Shown: positions 45,899 to 57,899 of the stretch, piece by piece
How positions within the stretch are numbered: position 1 is the first letter of the stretch
Layout of the letters: the number at the start of each line of letters is the position of its first letter
Source: Athripsodes cinereus
Taxonomy: Eukaryota; Arthropoda; Insecta; Trichoptera; Leptoceridae
Direction of reading: 5' to 3'
DNA: 64,000 bases
Assembly (NCBI GenBank): GCA_947579605.1
Contig: OX388305.1
Coordinates: forward strand, 26,549,542-26,613,541
The notes under the pieces: model-generated
The model's input: only the letters and a program-made list of their open reading frames with translations
Told to the model about the DNA's origin: nothing
Databases searched by the model: none
Position numbers and translations under genes: made by a program

Positions 45899-46075
45899 AC
45901 TCGACAACGGGTGGGGCCGCTCAAGTTTCATAGTTGCGAATTTTTTTTCCTATAAAAGAATTTTCCAAAAATTTGGTGACCAAAAAATAATTCACCATAT
46001 GGCAACAATTTCCTCAAGTTTCGAAAATATTACTTTTTCTATGGAAAAAAGTACTCGACAACGGGTGGGGCCGCT
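45899..46075. repeat. direct repeats of ACTCGACAACGGGTGGGG flanking a foldback-related segment
   Basis: The block CTCGACAACGGGTGGGGCC occurs at 45899-45921 and 46052-46075. Between them, GGTGACCAAAAAATAATTC and ATATGGCAACAATTTC match one arm of the 28.3-28.9 kb foldback element. Confidence 0.7.
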
Positions 46076-47052
46076 AAACTGCGAAAGTTCCAAATGAATT
46101 ATATTTTTTTACACTATACCTTCGATGACACACTTTGACAATTACGGGAGTTTGTAAAGAGATTAATAATATTAATCATTCATAAAGTCAGTGGGAGAGG
46201 GCAGAAGATAGGGCAGGTGTCGAACATGTGTTGAAAGGCATGGTTTGGAGTGGCCAGAGGTCCTGGAAGCAGCGGTGGACAGTTATCTCTGGAGGAGATA
46301 CTTAGGGGCAATGGGCCCCCGACCGAACTAGCACAAGGGGAAGAAGATGTATGTATGAAATCGTTCATTGATTCTTAGGCGGTACGAAGTTCGCCGGGCC
46401 AGCTAGTTATATATAAAAATCTATGATATTAAACTATTTCGTTTATGGATATCTAGATGTTTGCGAAATCTATGGTTCAGCGTAGGGTTGTAACGAATAT
46501 CCGTATCCGCATCCGAAAAATATCCGCATCTGCAAATTTTATTTAAATAGCTTGGAATCCGCATCCTTAAACATTTTTTGAGGATACCATGCCAAGCCTA
46601 AAATAAAATATTGAAAATATATTTTTCGTACTAATTCTATCCTGGTCGATATAACAGGTATGCCAGTTCAAAGATGTGCTTCACATTTGTACAATAGTTT
46701 TTTTTTTATATAATACATTCTACTATTTTTATGTACTATGCTAACGACGTAATCATGTTTCCCCCATTGAATACCTGCCAAATACTAAGTTTCCTACAAA
46801 AGGCAAGTATTTGTAAAACATGCCATATAAGACATTTAATATCTTCAATTCAGTAATGAAGTAAACCACCCATTCTGAATGAAAGTCTGTTAGCTTTAGT
46901 TGTTACGGAGAAGACTATCAGCATGTTTACTGCATGCGGTACTTGTGGGAAAACGCTACGATGGTGCGAATGAATGATGTTACCTGCTTTTACTCATTTC
47001 AAATGTAGAATTTCCGTCGTCGAACATTTTAATAATTAAAGTTTACGGAAAC

Positions 47053-47110
47053 TTATATCGATACATTGGCAAATAAAAATATTTTTTTATTTGCCAACGT
47101 ATCGATATAA
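47053..47110. repeat. hairpin with ~27-bp arms
   Basis: TTATATCGATACATTGGCAA pairs with the sequence ending at 47110 with one mismatch and almost no loop. Confidence 0.85.
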
Positions 47111-47384
47111 TTTAAATCTTTTAAGAAAATACCGAAAATTTACATCATATTAAATTAAATAAGAAAATTGTCATTTTCACGCGATTTTTTTCCAGAATAG
47201 GCTCTTTTGAACATTTTTTTTAGAAGAAGAAATGAATTATTCTAAGGCAACACTTATTTTCAATAGATGATCTAATTGATGGTATTATTTCGAAAAATCT
47301 AAAATTTATGGGCATGTTCATAAAAAAAATACTCGTTTTTCTTTCTTTTTCAAAATTAAGATATATTCATTTTTATAAATGAGG

Positions 47385-48225
47385 TTGCAGATATCCTTGT
47401 CACCAAGGGAGTGAAGCAAGGCTGTGTCATGTCTCCGTGGCTGTTCAAACTATTATTCGACTACTGTATGCGACCTGTGAAAGAGATTGATGTTGGTGTC
47501 GAGTTTAATGGGTCTCGAGTGAATGCATTGATGTACGCAGATGATTTGGTGCTAATGGCTGAGATTGAAAGGGATTTCCAATTTAAATGTTTGGAGCAAG
47601 TAAACGAGTATGCACATTTGGGAAGTATCCATGTTTGCGAGGGATGAAAGATACGATAGGGACATTGAAAGAAGGAAAGTGGCCGGTGCTAGAGTGAACG
47701 GTGCACTTCGACCCATTGTCAGCAATGGCAATGTGTCGAACATGGCTAAAATGCTGGTGCAAAATACCATTTTGGTACCATCAATTGCGTATACAAGCGA
47801 GACAAGGACGTGGTTGAAGGACAAAAGTGGAATAAATACAATGGAGACGCGATCGTTAAGAAGAATGGTTGGTAGAATGCTGCGTGATAAGAGTAAAGAA
47901 TGAGCGGATGCAAGAAGAGTGTTGTGGACAGAATGCGCATGAATAAACTACGGTGGATTGGACATGTTGAACGAATGAGAGAAGTAAGAATGACAAAGAG
48001 GATATGCTTTACTGAAAGAAAGGGCGTGAAGCGTGGACGTCCGAGAACCACATGGCTTGATCACGTGGATCAAATTCTCAAGGACGGCCGTGTGTTGAGT
48101 AAGAGGAACCGACGTGCGTGCATAAGAAATTGTATGAGTGTGAAAGAAATGTGTAAAGATAGATCTTTTTGGCATTCCGTTCTCTCTGCCTACCCCATTT
48201 TGGTTTATAGTATAGTATAAAAATT
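47385..48225 (+). pseudogene. RTE-like LINE fragment (RT palm to C-terminus)
   Basis: Frames at 47411-47647 (VKQGCVMSPWLFKLLFDY, ALMYADDLVLMAE with YADD), 47610-47903 (RRKVAGARVNGALRPIVSN) and 47900-48220 (LRWIGHVERMREVRMTKRI) follow in order with frameshifts. This is a 5'-truncated copy of the same family as 34600-35310. Confidence 0.85.
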
Positions 48226-48329
48226 TGCATACTCAAAACAGAGTCACTCCAGATCCGAATCCGCATCCTCAAAACAGAGTCACTCCAGATCCGAATCCGC
48301 AAAGTAACATCCATTACAACCCTACTTTG

Positions 48330-49076
48330 ACGAAGTATGGATAAGCTACTTTTTTAGCAATACATTATTAAGAGTGTTGATAAAATATATGAATGCAAGA
48401 AAAGAACTTTGGATACCTATGAATTTTAATGTTATTCGAACTTTAAACCTGGTTTAACTTATAAGAACTAAAAATAAATTGTCAACATAACATGCTATGG
48501 AGAAAAGAGTGAACAATTTTTCTTGAGGTTATGTAGACCTAAACAGCGCTTTTTATTTAAAAATAAAACATCCTTGTTGTAGTACCAATAGATCTAAAGT
48601 TCGCAAACGGTGAGTTCATAAACCTTAAACGACTCTAAATCGTTTTATTACACTTTATCCGGTTATGGAAACTTCTTTGTTCTCAGACAAAATACACGAA
48701 CTTAATGCTACTTTATACGGGTAAATGCCTCTAAAACATGTAATATACAAGTCGACAAATGTGTAAATGAAACTGCACTATTCAAACATTGAAAATGTGC
48801 TTCCTCAATTAAGTAATCGCTTGTAAAGGAAATTAAACTGATAACGATCAATCCACACGGACGACATATGCCACAGATTTCGATAATTTGACAGACGTCA
48901 AAATAGTGTGGCATTGTTTACAAAAAAATACGTACGTTTAGCCACTTATTTGACAGACGTCAAAGCAGCGTGCTTTTGTTTACATAAAACCAACTGTCAA
49001 ATTTGACAGTTGACAGTTCCTATACGTATGAATAGCACGGGCGTTTTAAAATTGCTGTGAATACTCATACGTAGAG
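48330..49076. other. no gene seen
   Basis: AT-rich. The motif TTGACAGACGTCAAA occurs twice near 48890 and 48950, but no gene is supported. Confidence 0.4.
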
Positions 49077-49165
49077 CTTAAAAGACTGGCTGAGAATAGG
49101 GAGGAATGGAGAAGAAAAACCAAACTCGTTGCAGACCAATCCAATGGATTGTAACTAAATATATA
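49077..49165 (+). repeat. 85-bp RTE 3'-end fragment
   Basis: Nearly identical to 50037-50125 (AAGACTGGCTGAGAATAG, then CAGACCAATCCAATGGATTG). It is a very short 3' fragment of the neighbouring RTE family. Confidence 0.85.
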
Positions 49166-49409
49166 CTAGGCTATCCACCGAGAAGATGCAATTGTCCACG
49201 TGAACAATTCTGAGAACGTTTAGTACATCCAGGCAAATTTTAATAAAAGGCAGTTTCTTCTACTCCGTATTTTTTAAATAGCTTTTAAATGACTGTACCC
49301 TTTTTATAAAGTCACTAACGATCACGCGGCTATAATTAAAAGTTTGCTTTTGAAACCTTATAAAAGGTATTTTGATTGCAATTGTGTAAATTATCTTTCC
49401 ATATATATT

Positions 49410-49456
49410 GAAATTACCCTTTCTACTTTTCGTTGAAAAGTAGAAAGGGTAATTTC
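49410..49456. repeat. perfect 22-bp hairpin next to an RTE fragment
   Basis: GAAATTACCCTTTCTACTTT and its exact complement are separated by three bases (GTT). The RTE fragment starts just after it. Confidence 0.93.
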
Positions 49457-49466
49457 TTAAACAAAA

Positions 49467-50135
49467 TGTATGGTCGTTGGAAGAGAGGAAGCGACTGCGA
49501 ACATTGCATTAAATGGAGTGAGCATCAAACAAGTAAGTGAATTCGTGTACCTGGGCAGCAGAATAAACCAGGATGGACGCTCCAAAGCAGAAATTGTAAG
49601 CAGAATAAACCAGGCAAGGATTGCCTTCAACAAAAAATCGAAGATATTGGAATCCCCAAATATCGACTTAAGCGTAAGGAAGAACCTTACTAAAGCCTTT
49701 GTATGGAGCATTCTGCTTTATGGTTGTGAGACATGGACCATCAGCAAGAGTGAAAGCGGACGGTTGGCGGCCTTTGAGATGTGGTGCTACAGACGCATGC
49801 TTAAGATCCATTGGTCGGAGCACGTCGAAAACGAAGAAGTCTTAACCAGGGTAGGCGAAAAAAGGCAACTCCTTAAGAGAATCAGCCAACAACGAGCTAA
49901 CTGGATTGGCCACAACATCAGGCACCCAGGACTACTCATCGCCATCGCGGAGGGTAAGACCGAGGGAACAAATGGCAGAGGCCGACCAAGAGACGCATAT
50001 ATGGACCAACTGAAGAGGGACATGAACTGTGGCTCATACGTAGAGCTGAAAAGACTGGCTGAGAATAGAGACGAATGGAGAAGAAAAACCAAACTCGTTG
50101 CAGACCAATCCAATGGATTGTAACTAAATATATAT
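49467..50135 (+). pseudogene. RTE-type LINE 3' fragment, open frame
   Basis: A clean 217-codon frame (49470-50123): SEFVYLGSRINQDGRSKAEI, LLYGCETWTISKSE, MLKIHWSEHVENEEVL, RANWIGHNIRHPG, GRGRPRDAYMDQLK, then a C-terminal ENRDEWRRKTKLVADQSNGL. This is the C-terminal part of an RTE-type RT, with a TA-rich tail. It lacks the polymerase core, so it is inactive, but the open frame suggests a recent insertion. Confidence 0.85.
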
Positions 50136-50905
50136 ATACTTTTCGTTAAAAAAATATTTACCAACAGATTCAAATACATTGCTTAAACGAAATACAATAT
50201 ATGAAATAGCGGCGACACGGAAAAATCACCTCAATTTATATTGTACATTAGAGATATTTTTTTGTACCTCTTTTCGAATATATATGTCTTTTATTATTTG
50301 ACAGTGAATATTAGACACTAGCCGTGTAACCCCATAGAGGTAATTTGTGCGCAAATCAAAAATGAGGTTTCGGCGAAGAATAAAACTTCTTGAGGTTAAA
50401 ATTTTTTCGAGAATGCGATTCGCAATGTGACAAGTGGAAAATTGGAGCAATTGTTTAAAACACGTGATTAAAGTAGAAAAAATATTTTGGATGTCAGATG
50501 GAATGATGGATGATGCTTTCGACCAATTCGTGATAAATGTTGGAAACACGTCCGATTCCTCATCTCTCTGATTAATTGTTTCTTTTTTTTAATTTAGCTG
50601 AAATTTTTTTATAAATCTTTTTGTGCTAAATTCCGACATACAGTAATTCCTCAAATTTCTTTTATAAATTAAGATATATGTATGTACACTTACAAAGTAA
50701 ATATATGTTATATGAAAGTAAATATATGTTATATGAAAACTGGGCCGATTTAGTCTATAAAATTTGTTATTTTTACTTTAGTTGTATTAATGTTATCGTA
50801 TTAATAATGTTTTTTTTTTGCTATAAGTATATATATTATATATATATTATGTCACGTTGACATGTAAAATGTTTTAATCAATAATTTTATTATCTTTCTA
50901 AAATT

Positions 50906-50962
50906 TTGTTCCATGCATTACTTAAATAACACTAAGTGTTATTTAAGTAATGCATGGAACAA
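50906..50962. repeat. perfect palindrome, 28-bp arms
   Basis: TTGTTCCATGCATTACTTAA and on to ACACT, then one base, then the exact complement ending GCATGGAACAA. Confidence 0.95.
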
Positions 50963-52604
50963 TAAGTCTTATTCCAATCAGTTACCTGAGTCTGCCCAAA
51001 AATAAGCCTCAAAAAATTTAAAATTAAATAATCAAATCATTTAATAAATAAGATTTTTTATATAGGTACCTATGTATAATCATAAAATTTCGATAAACGG
51101 TCCCTCATGTTTCAGTTTGTAGTAAATCTTTTTATAATTCAATAATTTTGTATAATCCAAAGGGTTGTGTATTGACACTGAAAATACATTATAATAAACG
51201 GAGGCGCTATTCTCACCCAGAAAATTTTCGCGGAAAAAAATATTCCGCGAAAAAGTGACTATTGTCACCCAACCACAGATAAAATACTTGTTTGACGTTT
51301 ATACTGTCATTTGACTTGTGTGGCGTTTTGTTAGCGATTTTTGACTAATTTTTGTTTTAACTTTATTTTGTTTAATAATTAATATTATTAACGGATATTT
51401 TAATATATTTAATTTTCTCTTAAATATTTTAATGATATTTTAAGTCGCTTATAGGTTAAATTTCTGAATATCTTGGATATTTCATTCTGTATACTACAAA
51501 TTAAGTGTTTTAAAGTCGCTTATAGGTTAAATTTCTGAATATTTCATTCCGTGTACTATAAATTATGTCGTGATTATTTTAAGTGTAATTTAATAATGTG
51601 TAGCTAATATTGCTCAAGAACTTTGTATTAAAACAATTGATCTATATAATAAAATAGATGAAATATTACACTTCGTTTTTGTTACTCTTTCTTTGGTTAA
51701 TTTAGATACTTACATAGTATACTTGGTATTTCCAGAATGTTTAATTGAGTCCTACAATATAGCCCATTTCATCTCGAACACTCAAGCTGACTAGCTCAGG
51801 TAACATGGATAACGTTATATAATACTAATTACAGGTTGCACATCTCAACAGTAATTTTTATATCTCTTTCATAGGCAATGAATCCGAAACCAGAGTGATG
51901 CTGAAACAGCTTTTATTTTTGTTCAACAATATTCATCTCTCACTATATGATTTACACACAACAGAAATATTCTTGCACCAACATGCTGGAGAACATGATT
52001 TGTATTATTACATACCTTCCACTAAAGGAACCTTGTAAAATTCTATATTTCCATCTATGGGTTATTCTGTGTGCAAGCTTCACTTTGTGCAGTTGTACGT
52101 GACAATATAACTATCTTATAAACTAAAACATTTAAGTAGAATTTACATATAAAATTGTGTGTTATTTAAGATGTCTTCTTGTTATATGAAGAATGAACTT
52201 CCCATCTGAAGAAACCCCTTTACAATCAAGGCATTGCAATATTTATATTGGTTTAGGGTGGTTAGCTCGTCTACACAAATGTTCACTTATGATATTCATC
52301 TTAGTCTCTGAAGAAAACCCTTCAATTATTATTAACGAATCCAACATAAATGTTCGACAGAAACCCGATGTGAAAATATAGTTTTACCTGATGGATTTGT
52401 AAGGATCTAAAATAGATTTAGTAATTCAAGAGGCATTTGTATAATTATATAAATTTCAATATGTGCTTGTGAAATTATCATATCCACAATATCTGTTTTA
52501 TTTTATCTGACACCATGCTTTATGATGGGTTAATTGGTGAAAATTGTCTTAGGTCGACAAATCCACTGATTGTAAGCTATTTCACAACAAAGAATTTATT
52601 CCTA

Positions 52605-52723
52605 CAGCCTTAGTCAAAACACATTTTAGCGTTATGTAGTCGTTCGACTATAGACGACTTTGTGAGAAAGTTGTTTTTAGTCAAACTATTACATAACGCT
52701 AAAATGTGTTTTGACTACGGCTG
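52605..52723. mobile_element. 119-bp MITE (same family as 62812-63007)
   Basis: Inverted ends CAGCCTTAGTCAAAACACAT and the complement of GTGTTTTGACTACGGCTG match over about 33 bases with one or two differences. It is nearly all stem. Confidence 0.85.
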
Positions 52724-53409
52724 CTGGAGTACATTTAACTGTGTAATACTTGACAGGAAACTCATTATTGTTTTTAGGTTTTATGGAAGCTAAATCATTC
52801 TCATTTTAAAGTCCATGCTATTATCTAAATGCAGCTCACAACCAGTTTCGATAAAAAAATAGCAAGACATTAAAAACAATCAAGGATTTATTAACTGAAG
52901 CATGATATAACACACTACCTATTATAATTGGTTGCTCTTGATGGAATATAATGTCTAGAAGTCCTTATGTGATGCAAATAGTGAGAGCATGTGAAAGTTT
53001 GAAACCAATCAGATTTAAGTTTCAAAATATTATTCTCCTGCACCTATCTCTTTTAAGTTTTAACTATATTTATACTTAAAGAAGAGGTTGTCTGACTGCC
53101 TAGCCCTTATTGTTGACTTCGGAAGCTGAAATTTAGGAGAAATATAGACTTCATAGCAGGGATCCACTTGAAAAGACTTTTTAATTAGGAGTAATTGTTT
53201 TGTACAGGTTACCTAAGATGTCACAGATGGGATTCATGAAATTATACTTCCTTTTATCAAATTAAGGAAACTATTTTGAAGATTTAAAGAAATTTCCTTA
53301 TGAAATTTCAAAATTAATTATACAAAATCCATATTATTATATAATATGCAAAAAAAGATATTCTATCAGACAAAATACAATAATTTATTAAAGAAATGGC
53401 AATAGTGCC

Positions 53410-54492
53410 GCTGTCATTAGTCATGTGTAACACAGATCCGACCCGAGTCAAATGTTCGGGTCCTTCCAAATTGACCCGCGGGTCTACAGATCACCTACGG
53501 ATCTTACGGGTCCTAATGATCTGTTTGAGCGGAGACCCGTTGGATCTGTGAGGACCCGATGACCCGAAAGATCTGTTTGAGACGATGACATGTAGGATCC
53601 GTTTAAGCGGATGACACGTAAGTTCTGTATGTTTTGTTCACAAATTGAATAGAATGACCGTTTGTACTTACCCATACATACATACCATCACGCCGCTTCC
53701 CATACATACAAATCCGTATTCTAATAATATATTGTGTTTTATTGCTGGAAAGTATCGCAAAGTTTTGCTAGTCTCTAAAAACATTTTTCACAAAATAATA
53801 CTACAATACACAAACACTTTTCACAAAATACAATACACACAAACACTTTTCACTATTTCACAAAAAAATATCATGGCGAAACATTTTATGAAACCAATAC
53901 TTTTTCATATAAAATGTTTACCTTTAATCAATAGCTTATCCACTATTTATTTCAACTAAACCTTTGCACAGTTCACAATAAAAAGTATTTTCCTAATTGA
54001 AATTAATTGGTAGTATGTTGTTTTTTTCCTTTATTTATATTGTTTTTCTTTGTTTATGCATTATTTCTCTTGACTGTTTTTTTTTAATTTGTATTATTTG
54101 TAAAGGCTGATACAGCTGTTTGTTATGTAAATAAATAAATATTTTATGGCCAATAAATGTCATTATTATTATTCTTATAATTATTGAGTACTCCGTTCAG
54201 ATATTAAGTGTAAAAATCTCCATACCGTATGAAAGACATAGTGGATCATAGACAATAAGCTATCAACACCGGAAACAGCTCCGACCCGTAGACACAGGTA
54301 TATGCTGCAACCGGAAAGACCCGTGACCCGTGTATGTACCTACAGCGGAAACGGGTCCGAGCTAAAGACAAAGATCTGGGTTGTAACCGGAAAGACCCGT
54401 GACCCGAATCATATGTTCGGCTCACTGCTATCAGTGGACCCGAACGGGTCGGGTCGCCTCAAAGTGATCTGTTACCCATGACTAGCTGTCAT
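53410..54492. mobile_element. non-autonomous hAT-type element with GACCCG repeats
   Basis: The 8-bp duplication GCTGTCAT (53410-53417 and 54485-54492) flanks ends TAGTCATGTGTAACA and the complement of TGTTACCCATGACTA. Many GACCCG and CGGGTC motifs in both orientations crowd the outer 200 bases on each side. An 8-bp duplication and subterminal arrays fit hAT. The AT-rich middle lacks a transposase frame. Confidence 0.85.
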
Positions 54493-54555
54493 AGATTAAC
54501 CATAGAGTAGTGTTTTACTTTGGATTGTTTTCACAGTTTTTGTTTCATTTAAAAT

Positions 54556-54641
54556 CATGGATGTATGTAGGTAGGGGATGGAACGTTTATAGTAATTTGT
54601 ATGAATGAAAGCGAAGCCAAAAAGTGAGGAAGGGAAATCGA
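54556..54641 (+). repeat. 85-bp dispersed repeat, copy 2
   Basis: Matches 31208-31292, ending GAGGAAGGGAAATCG, and then diverges. Confidence 0.85.
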
Positions 54642-54834
54642 CGGTGGCCATTTTGTAGGAAATACTTTATTTAACATTTGTATGGGCAATGTATGGAAAT
54701 TATTCACAGTATCAGAAAACATTATATTTACTTCTTAAAATAATTACAATGCCACATAACTTAATGTTTTCATATACTTGATGAAATAGGGAATAGGATG
54801 AGTAAATAAAATTGAGTATTTCATTTCAAAATCA

Positions 54835-55468
54835 TTATTTATTTTTAAACTTTGTTTTCATATACACACAATATGGAGAGAATGAATGACAATTGAAGGA
54901 TATATCTAAATGAATAATATAAAACACACGAACTTGCAAATGAGCGGGAAACTCAGGATATTTCGTAAGAATGACGTTTTTCTCCAACCTCGCAGAAAAA
55001 CGAGATGTTTTTGAACACAAAACACTACGTTTACTTGGTGTCAAATATTGGATAATGTCCAGTTTCTCCTTTCTGGATCCTTTGGAAAACTACAAAAAAT
55101 GATTTTGTTTATAAACATGCGATAATATCATTAACCTGATCAGATTTGTATGCATGAAACATTTCATTCTAACGGGTAAACAAACCAAACATCAGATTGT
55201 AGGTTCTTTGTATTGTCAGATGACAGAATGGAAAACAAGTTACATGTGTAGATATAGGAGAATAAGGACAGATAATTATATAGAACGTTTATAACATTAT
55301 TATGATCATTTATAAGTATACGAATTATAATATAAACGACTTTAAAATCGCAATATATTAAGATAAAAACTACAATACAAAACAACTTACCGAAAATATG
55401 ACAATCCTGTTTCCTGCGAAAGTTGGATTGGATTTATAACCACAACCATTTATAGCGCACATCACCAT
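54835..55468 (-). pseudogene. THAP-domain gene fragment, two exons
   Basis: Exon 1 (55468-55391) reads MVMCAINGCGYKSNPT, the first C-x4-C of a THAP finger, and ends at a GTAAGT donor. Exon 2 starts after TTTTTTGTAG at 55089. In one frame it gives FPKDPERRNWTL, a THAP-like block; in another it gives LTPSKRSVLCSK with the third Cys of the finger. The two blocks lie in different frames, so an indel has broken it. Nothing recognisable follows, so it is a remnant of a THAP transposase or a domesticated gene. Confidence 0.6.
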
Positions 55469-55469
55469 G

Positions 55470-56864
55470 TTAATCATAAGATGATTCCTATTCTTCTAGA
55501 TATAAAAACAAAAACCGATATGAAAAATTCAACTGATGTGCAAAAACTTTAAACATTTTTAAAACAACTAAACATACAAATACAAGGGTTGGTTCATGGG
55601 AGCATAAATGTCACTCGGCGTCGTTTGACCTGAACGACCATGAAGTTGCAGTGAGTGGTGAATGTAATCCGGATAATCGTGAATAACTTAGAGCGTTTTA
55701 TGACCCAATGTTATCGTAATGGCGCCATTATTTTTTACGTCTTTTTATTATTTTTTTTATTGCTTTAATAACTTTTAAAAATTTTTTTTTTTTGGATTTA
55801 CTTTTTGTTATAATTTCTTAAATTCGCCGACGTGTAAAAGACGTAAATTATGAATATATTTAAATAATTAATATTTTTATTATTATTTGACTGGCGCCTT
55901 TTTATAGTAGCTTTAGAAGAAACATTTAAAAGAAACACAAGTACTTTTGTGTTTCTTTTAAATGATAAAAATATTTTTGTCTCTAACGAAGGAATAAATT
56001 ATTTTAATAGGTATCTTTAAAATTAACAGTTAAAGTAATAACTACTTGATTAGTTTATAACTAATTGCTTTATACTTTTTTTTTTAATTATTCCATTATC
56101 TAACTTTCTGAGCTTGTATACTTCCCAAATACTTGTTACAAGTTTATATCCTAAATTTATCCAAACGAATTCACTGAATCAGCGTCAGAAATTATAAATG
56201 ACAATTACGCAGAAATCGAGTATATTTTCTGAGACTATAATAAATTCTTATTTTGTTACACATTTTGAAAACATAGTAACATACAGTACATGAACACTAT
56301 GAATGCGTACTGGCATTGTATAGGTACTTTCAAAATATGCGTCGTCGACTGATCACTCGGTGACTGTCTGAACGCAGCCCAAATGCGACGCACCGAACAA
56401 AATTTATTTCTTACAAAATGGTCGTCATTCCCCTCCCCGCGCAGCTACAAAATGTTTACCAAAGTGTCTGTCCATTACTCTATTTAGGTCCATGTTTAAA
56501 ATAGGACAGAAATACAGAAATATATTTATTTACCTCGGGTTGTTTATGGTAAAAAAAAAAAAAAAAAAATATTTGACAGTAAATTGGTAGGAATAGCCAC
56601 GGCCTATAATAAATTACCTATATTGAAAAAAAAAACACAGTTAAATTTTCACATATAAAAAATCTGTAATTTTTCGTCAAGTTATCTGGACATTATTGAG
56701 AGCACTACAATAAAGGTAATCTTAAAACAGTATGTTTATTTTAATATTACATATTTACAATATTTTTATTATTCACACTGGGCAATTTCTATCCAGTACC
56801 AGTATCTATTCTGCGAGCGGCCCATCTGATCACGTGAACATCACGCATTCCTAATGTTATTGTC
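55470..56864. other. no gene seen
   Basis: AT-rich spacer with a short hairpin (55923-55964) and an A-run near 56551. Confidence 0.45.
55923..55964. repeat. 18-bp hairpin
   Basis: CATTTAAAAGAAACACAA and its complement surround a short loop. Confidence 0.85.
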
Positions 56865-57818
56865 GAGTGCATTAGGCTTGTGTAGTACATGTACTAGGTA
56901 CTATTAGGAACTAATTCCCAGTACTGTACTAGAATGAACTATTCCGTATCTTATTCGCTCTTAGTTCTATTAGTTCATTCATTCCCAATCGGACAGAACT
57001 AAAGTAATGCCAGTACGTTCGGCATCTTCGCTCGGCGCCACTCGGTTTATGTCGGAACTTTAAACGAGTGGGAGTGAGATAGTTGATGTGATGATTCTAT
57101 AAAGGATATAGTGCCTTCTCTTTTGCTTCTTATTAGTTCTTTTAGTTCAGTGACGTCAAAGAACTAATAAGAAGCACCAAGTACTGTACAAGTACATTCT
57201 AGTAGGTAGTATTCTAATACAGAGTGGTAGATAGATAGATTGGTGTTAGACCTTTTTTAGTGTTTTGTTTTGCTATTAACATTGAAAATGGCGCCAATAA
57301 GGACGAAAAAGTATCATTACATATAACTTATATAACGGTGTTGTAAGTTAGTAGACTTACTTAGTTAAAATATTATCCCTTATGAACGTCTCATAAACAT
57401 ATAAAATAATAATGTAGTAGGTACCTACTGTCGATAGCAAAATTATTAAAATTTATTGAAATGAAAATCCAATGCCTGTAAATTATGAAGGAAAATAAAA
57501 TATTCTCTGAATTTTCTCTTTGTTAGTTACTAAGTATTGATTTTCATAATCACAAAATTACATAAATGTGCATTTCCTATGTATGTACTCTGTATGCATC
57601 CTAAATTCTTATTAGAACATGTACTAATTAGTATAATATGCATCCTGTATTCTTATTAGTACATGTACTACATTCATGACTGAATAATTTTGACATGGAA
57701 ATATTCAGTGAACTAATAGTACTAATAGTACTAGAAGAGCGTACTAGTTCCGTAGGACAATTGTACTAGATCAGATCGCTCCCAAAAATGACCGAGCAAG
57801 AACAAGCCTAGAGTGCAT
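56865..57818. mobile_element. non-autonomous hAT-type element, 938 bp
   Basis: The 8-bp duplication GAGTGCAT (56865-56872 and 57811-57818) is perfect. Ends TAGGCTTGT and ACAAGCCTA are inverted. Inside, GTACTAGTAC-like and AACTAATAG motifs recur near both ends in both directions. No transposase frame is present. Confidence 0.87.
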
Positions 57819-57837
57819 CGATAAAAAGAATGAAGTA

Positions 57838-57899
57838 CAGGTCCATGTTTTTGAGTTTAGGTCCATGTTTTTGAGTTTAGGGCCATGTTTTTGAGCCAA
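57838..57899. repeat. 20-bp unit repeated three times
   Basis: AGGTCCATGTTTTTGAGTTT occurs twice in tandem, followed by a variant (GGGCCATGTTTTTGAG). Confidence 0.92.

Larger units (their letters stand above)
44316..46406 (+). mobile_element. non-autonomous Helitron, 2.09 kb
   Basis: The left end TCTAATATATAAAAGG with ACTCAAGAATGGCTGTACCG nearby is the typical insect Helitron 5' end. The right end GTACGAAGTTCGCCGGGCC then AGCTAG is the typical 3' end: CTAG at 46403-46406, with a GGCG...CGCC stem about 10 bases before it. It sits between A (44315) and T (46407), the usual Helitron target. No Rep/helicase frame is present. A second copy of the 5' end lies at 63818. Confidence 0.88.
46483..48324. 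mobile_element. hAT-like TIR element interrupted by a LINE
   Basis: Ends TAGGGTTGTAAC and the complement of ATTACAACCCTA face each other. Near both ends are CCGCATCC-type repeats like those of the hAT element in Pss. At the right end a 33-bp unit (ACAGAGTCACTCCAGATCCG) is duplicated (48237-48300). An RTE fragment (47385-48225) fills the middle. The flanking octamers do not match, so the target duplication is lost or the ends are slightly misplaced. Confidence 0.6.
50180..53409. other. sparse AT-rich region without a supported gene
   Basis: It contains a palindrome (50906-50962), a TA tract near 50830, a 70-base near-duplication of AAGTCGCTTATAGGTTAAAT at 51443 and 51512, and a MITE (52605-52723). 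Short open frames here have no recognisable similarity. Confidence 0.5.
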
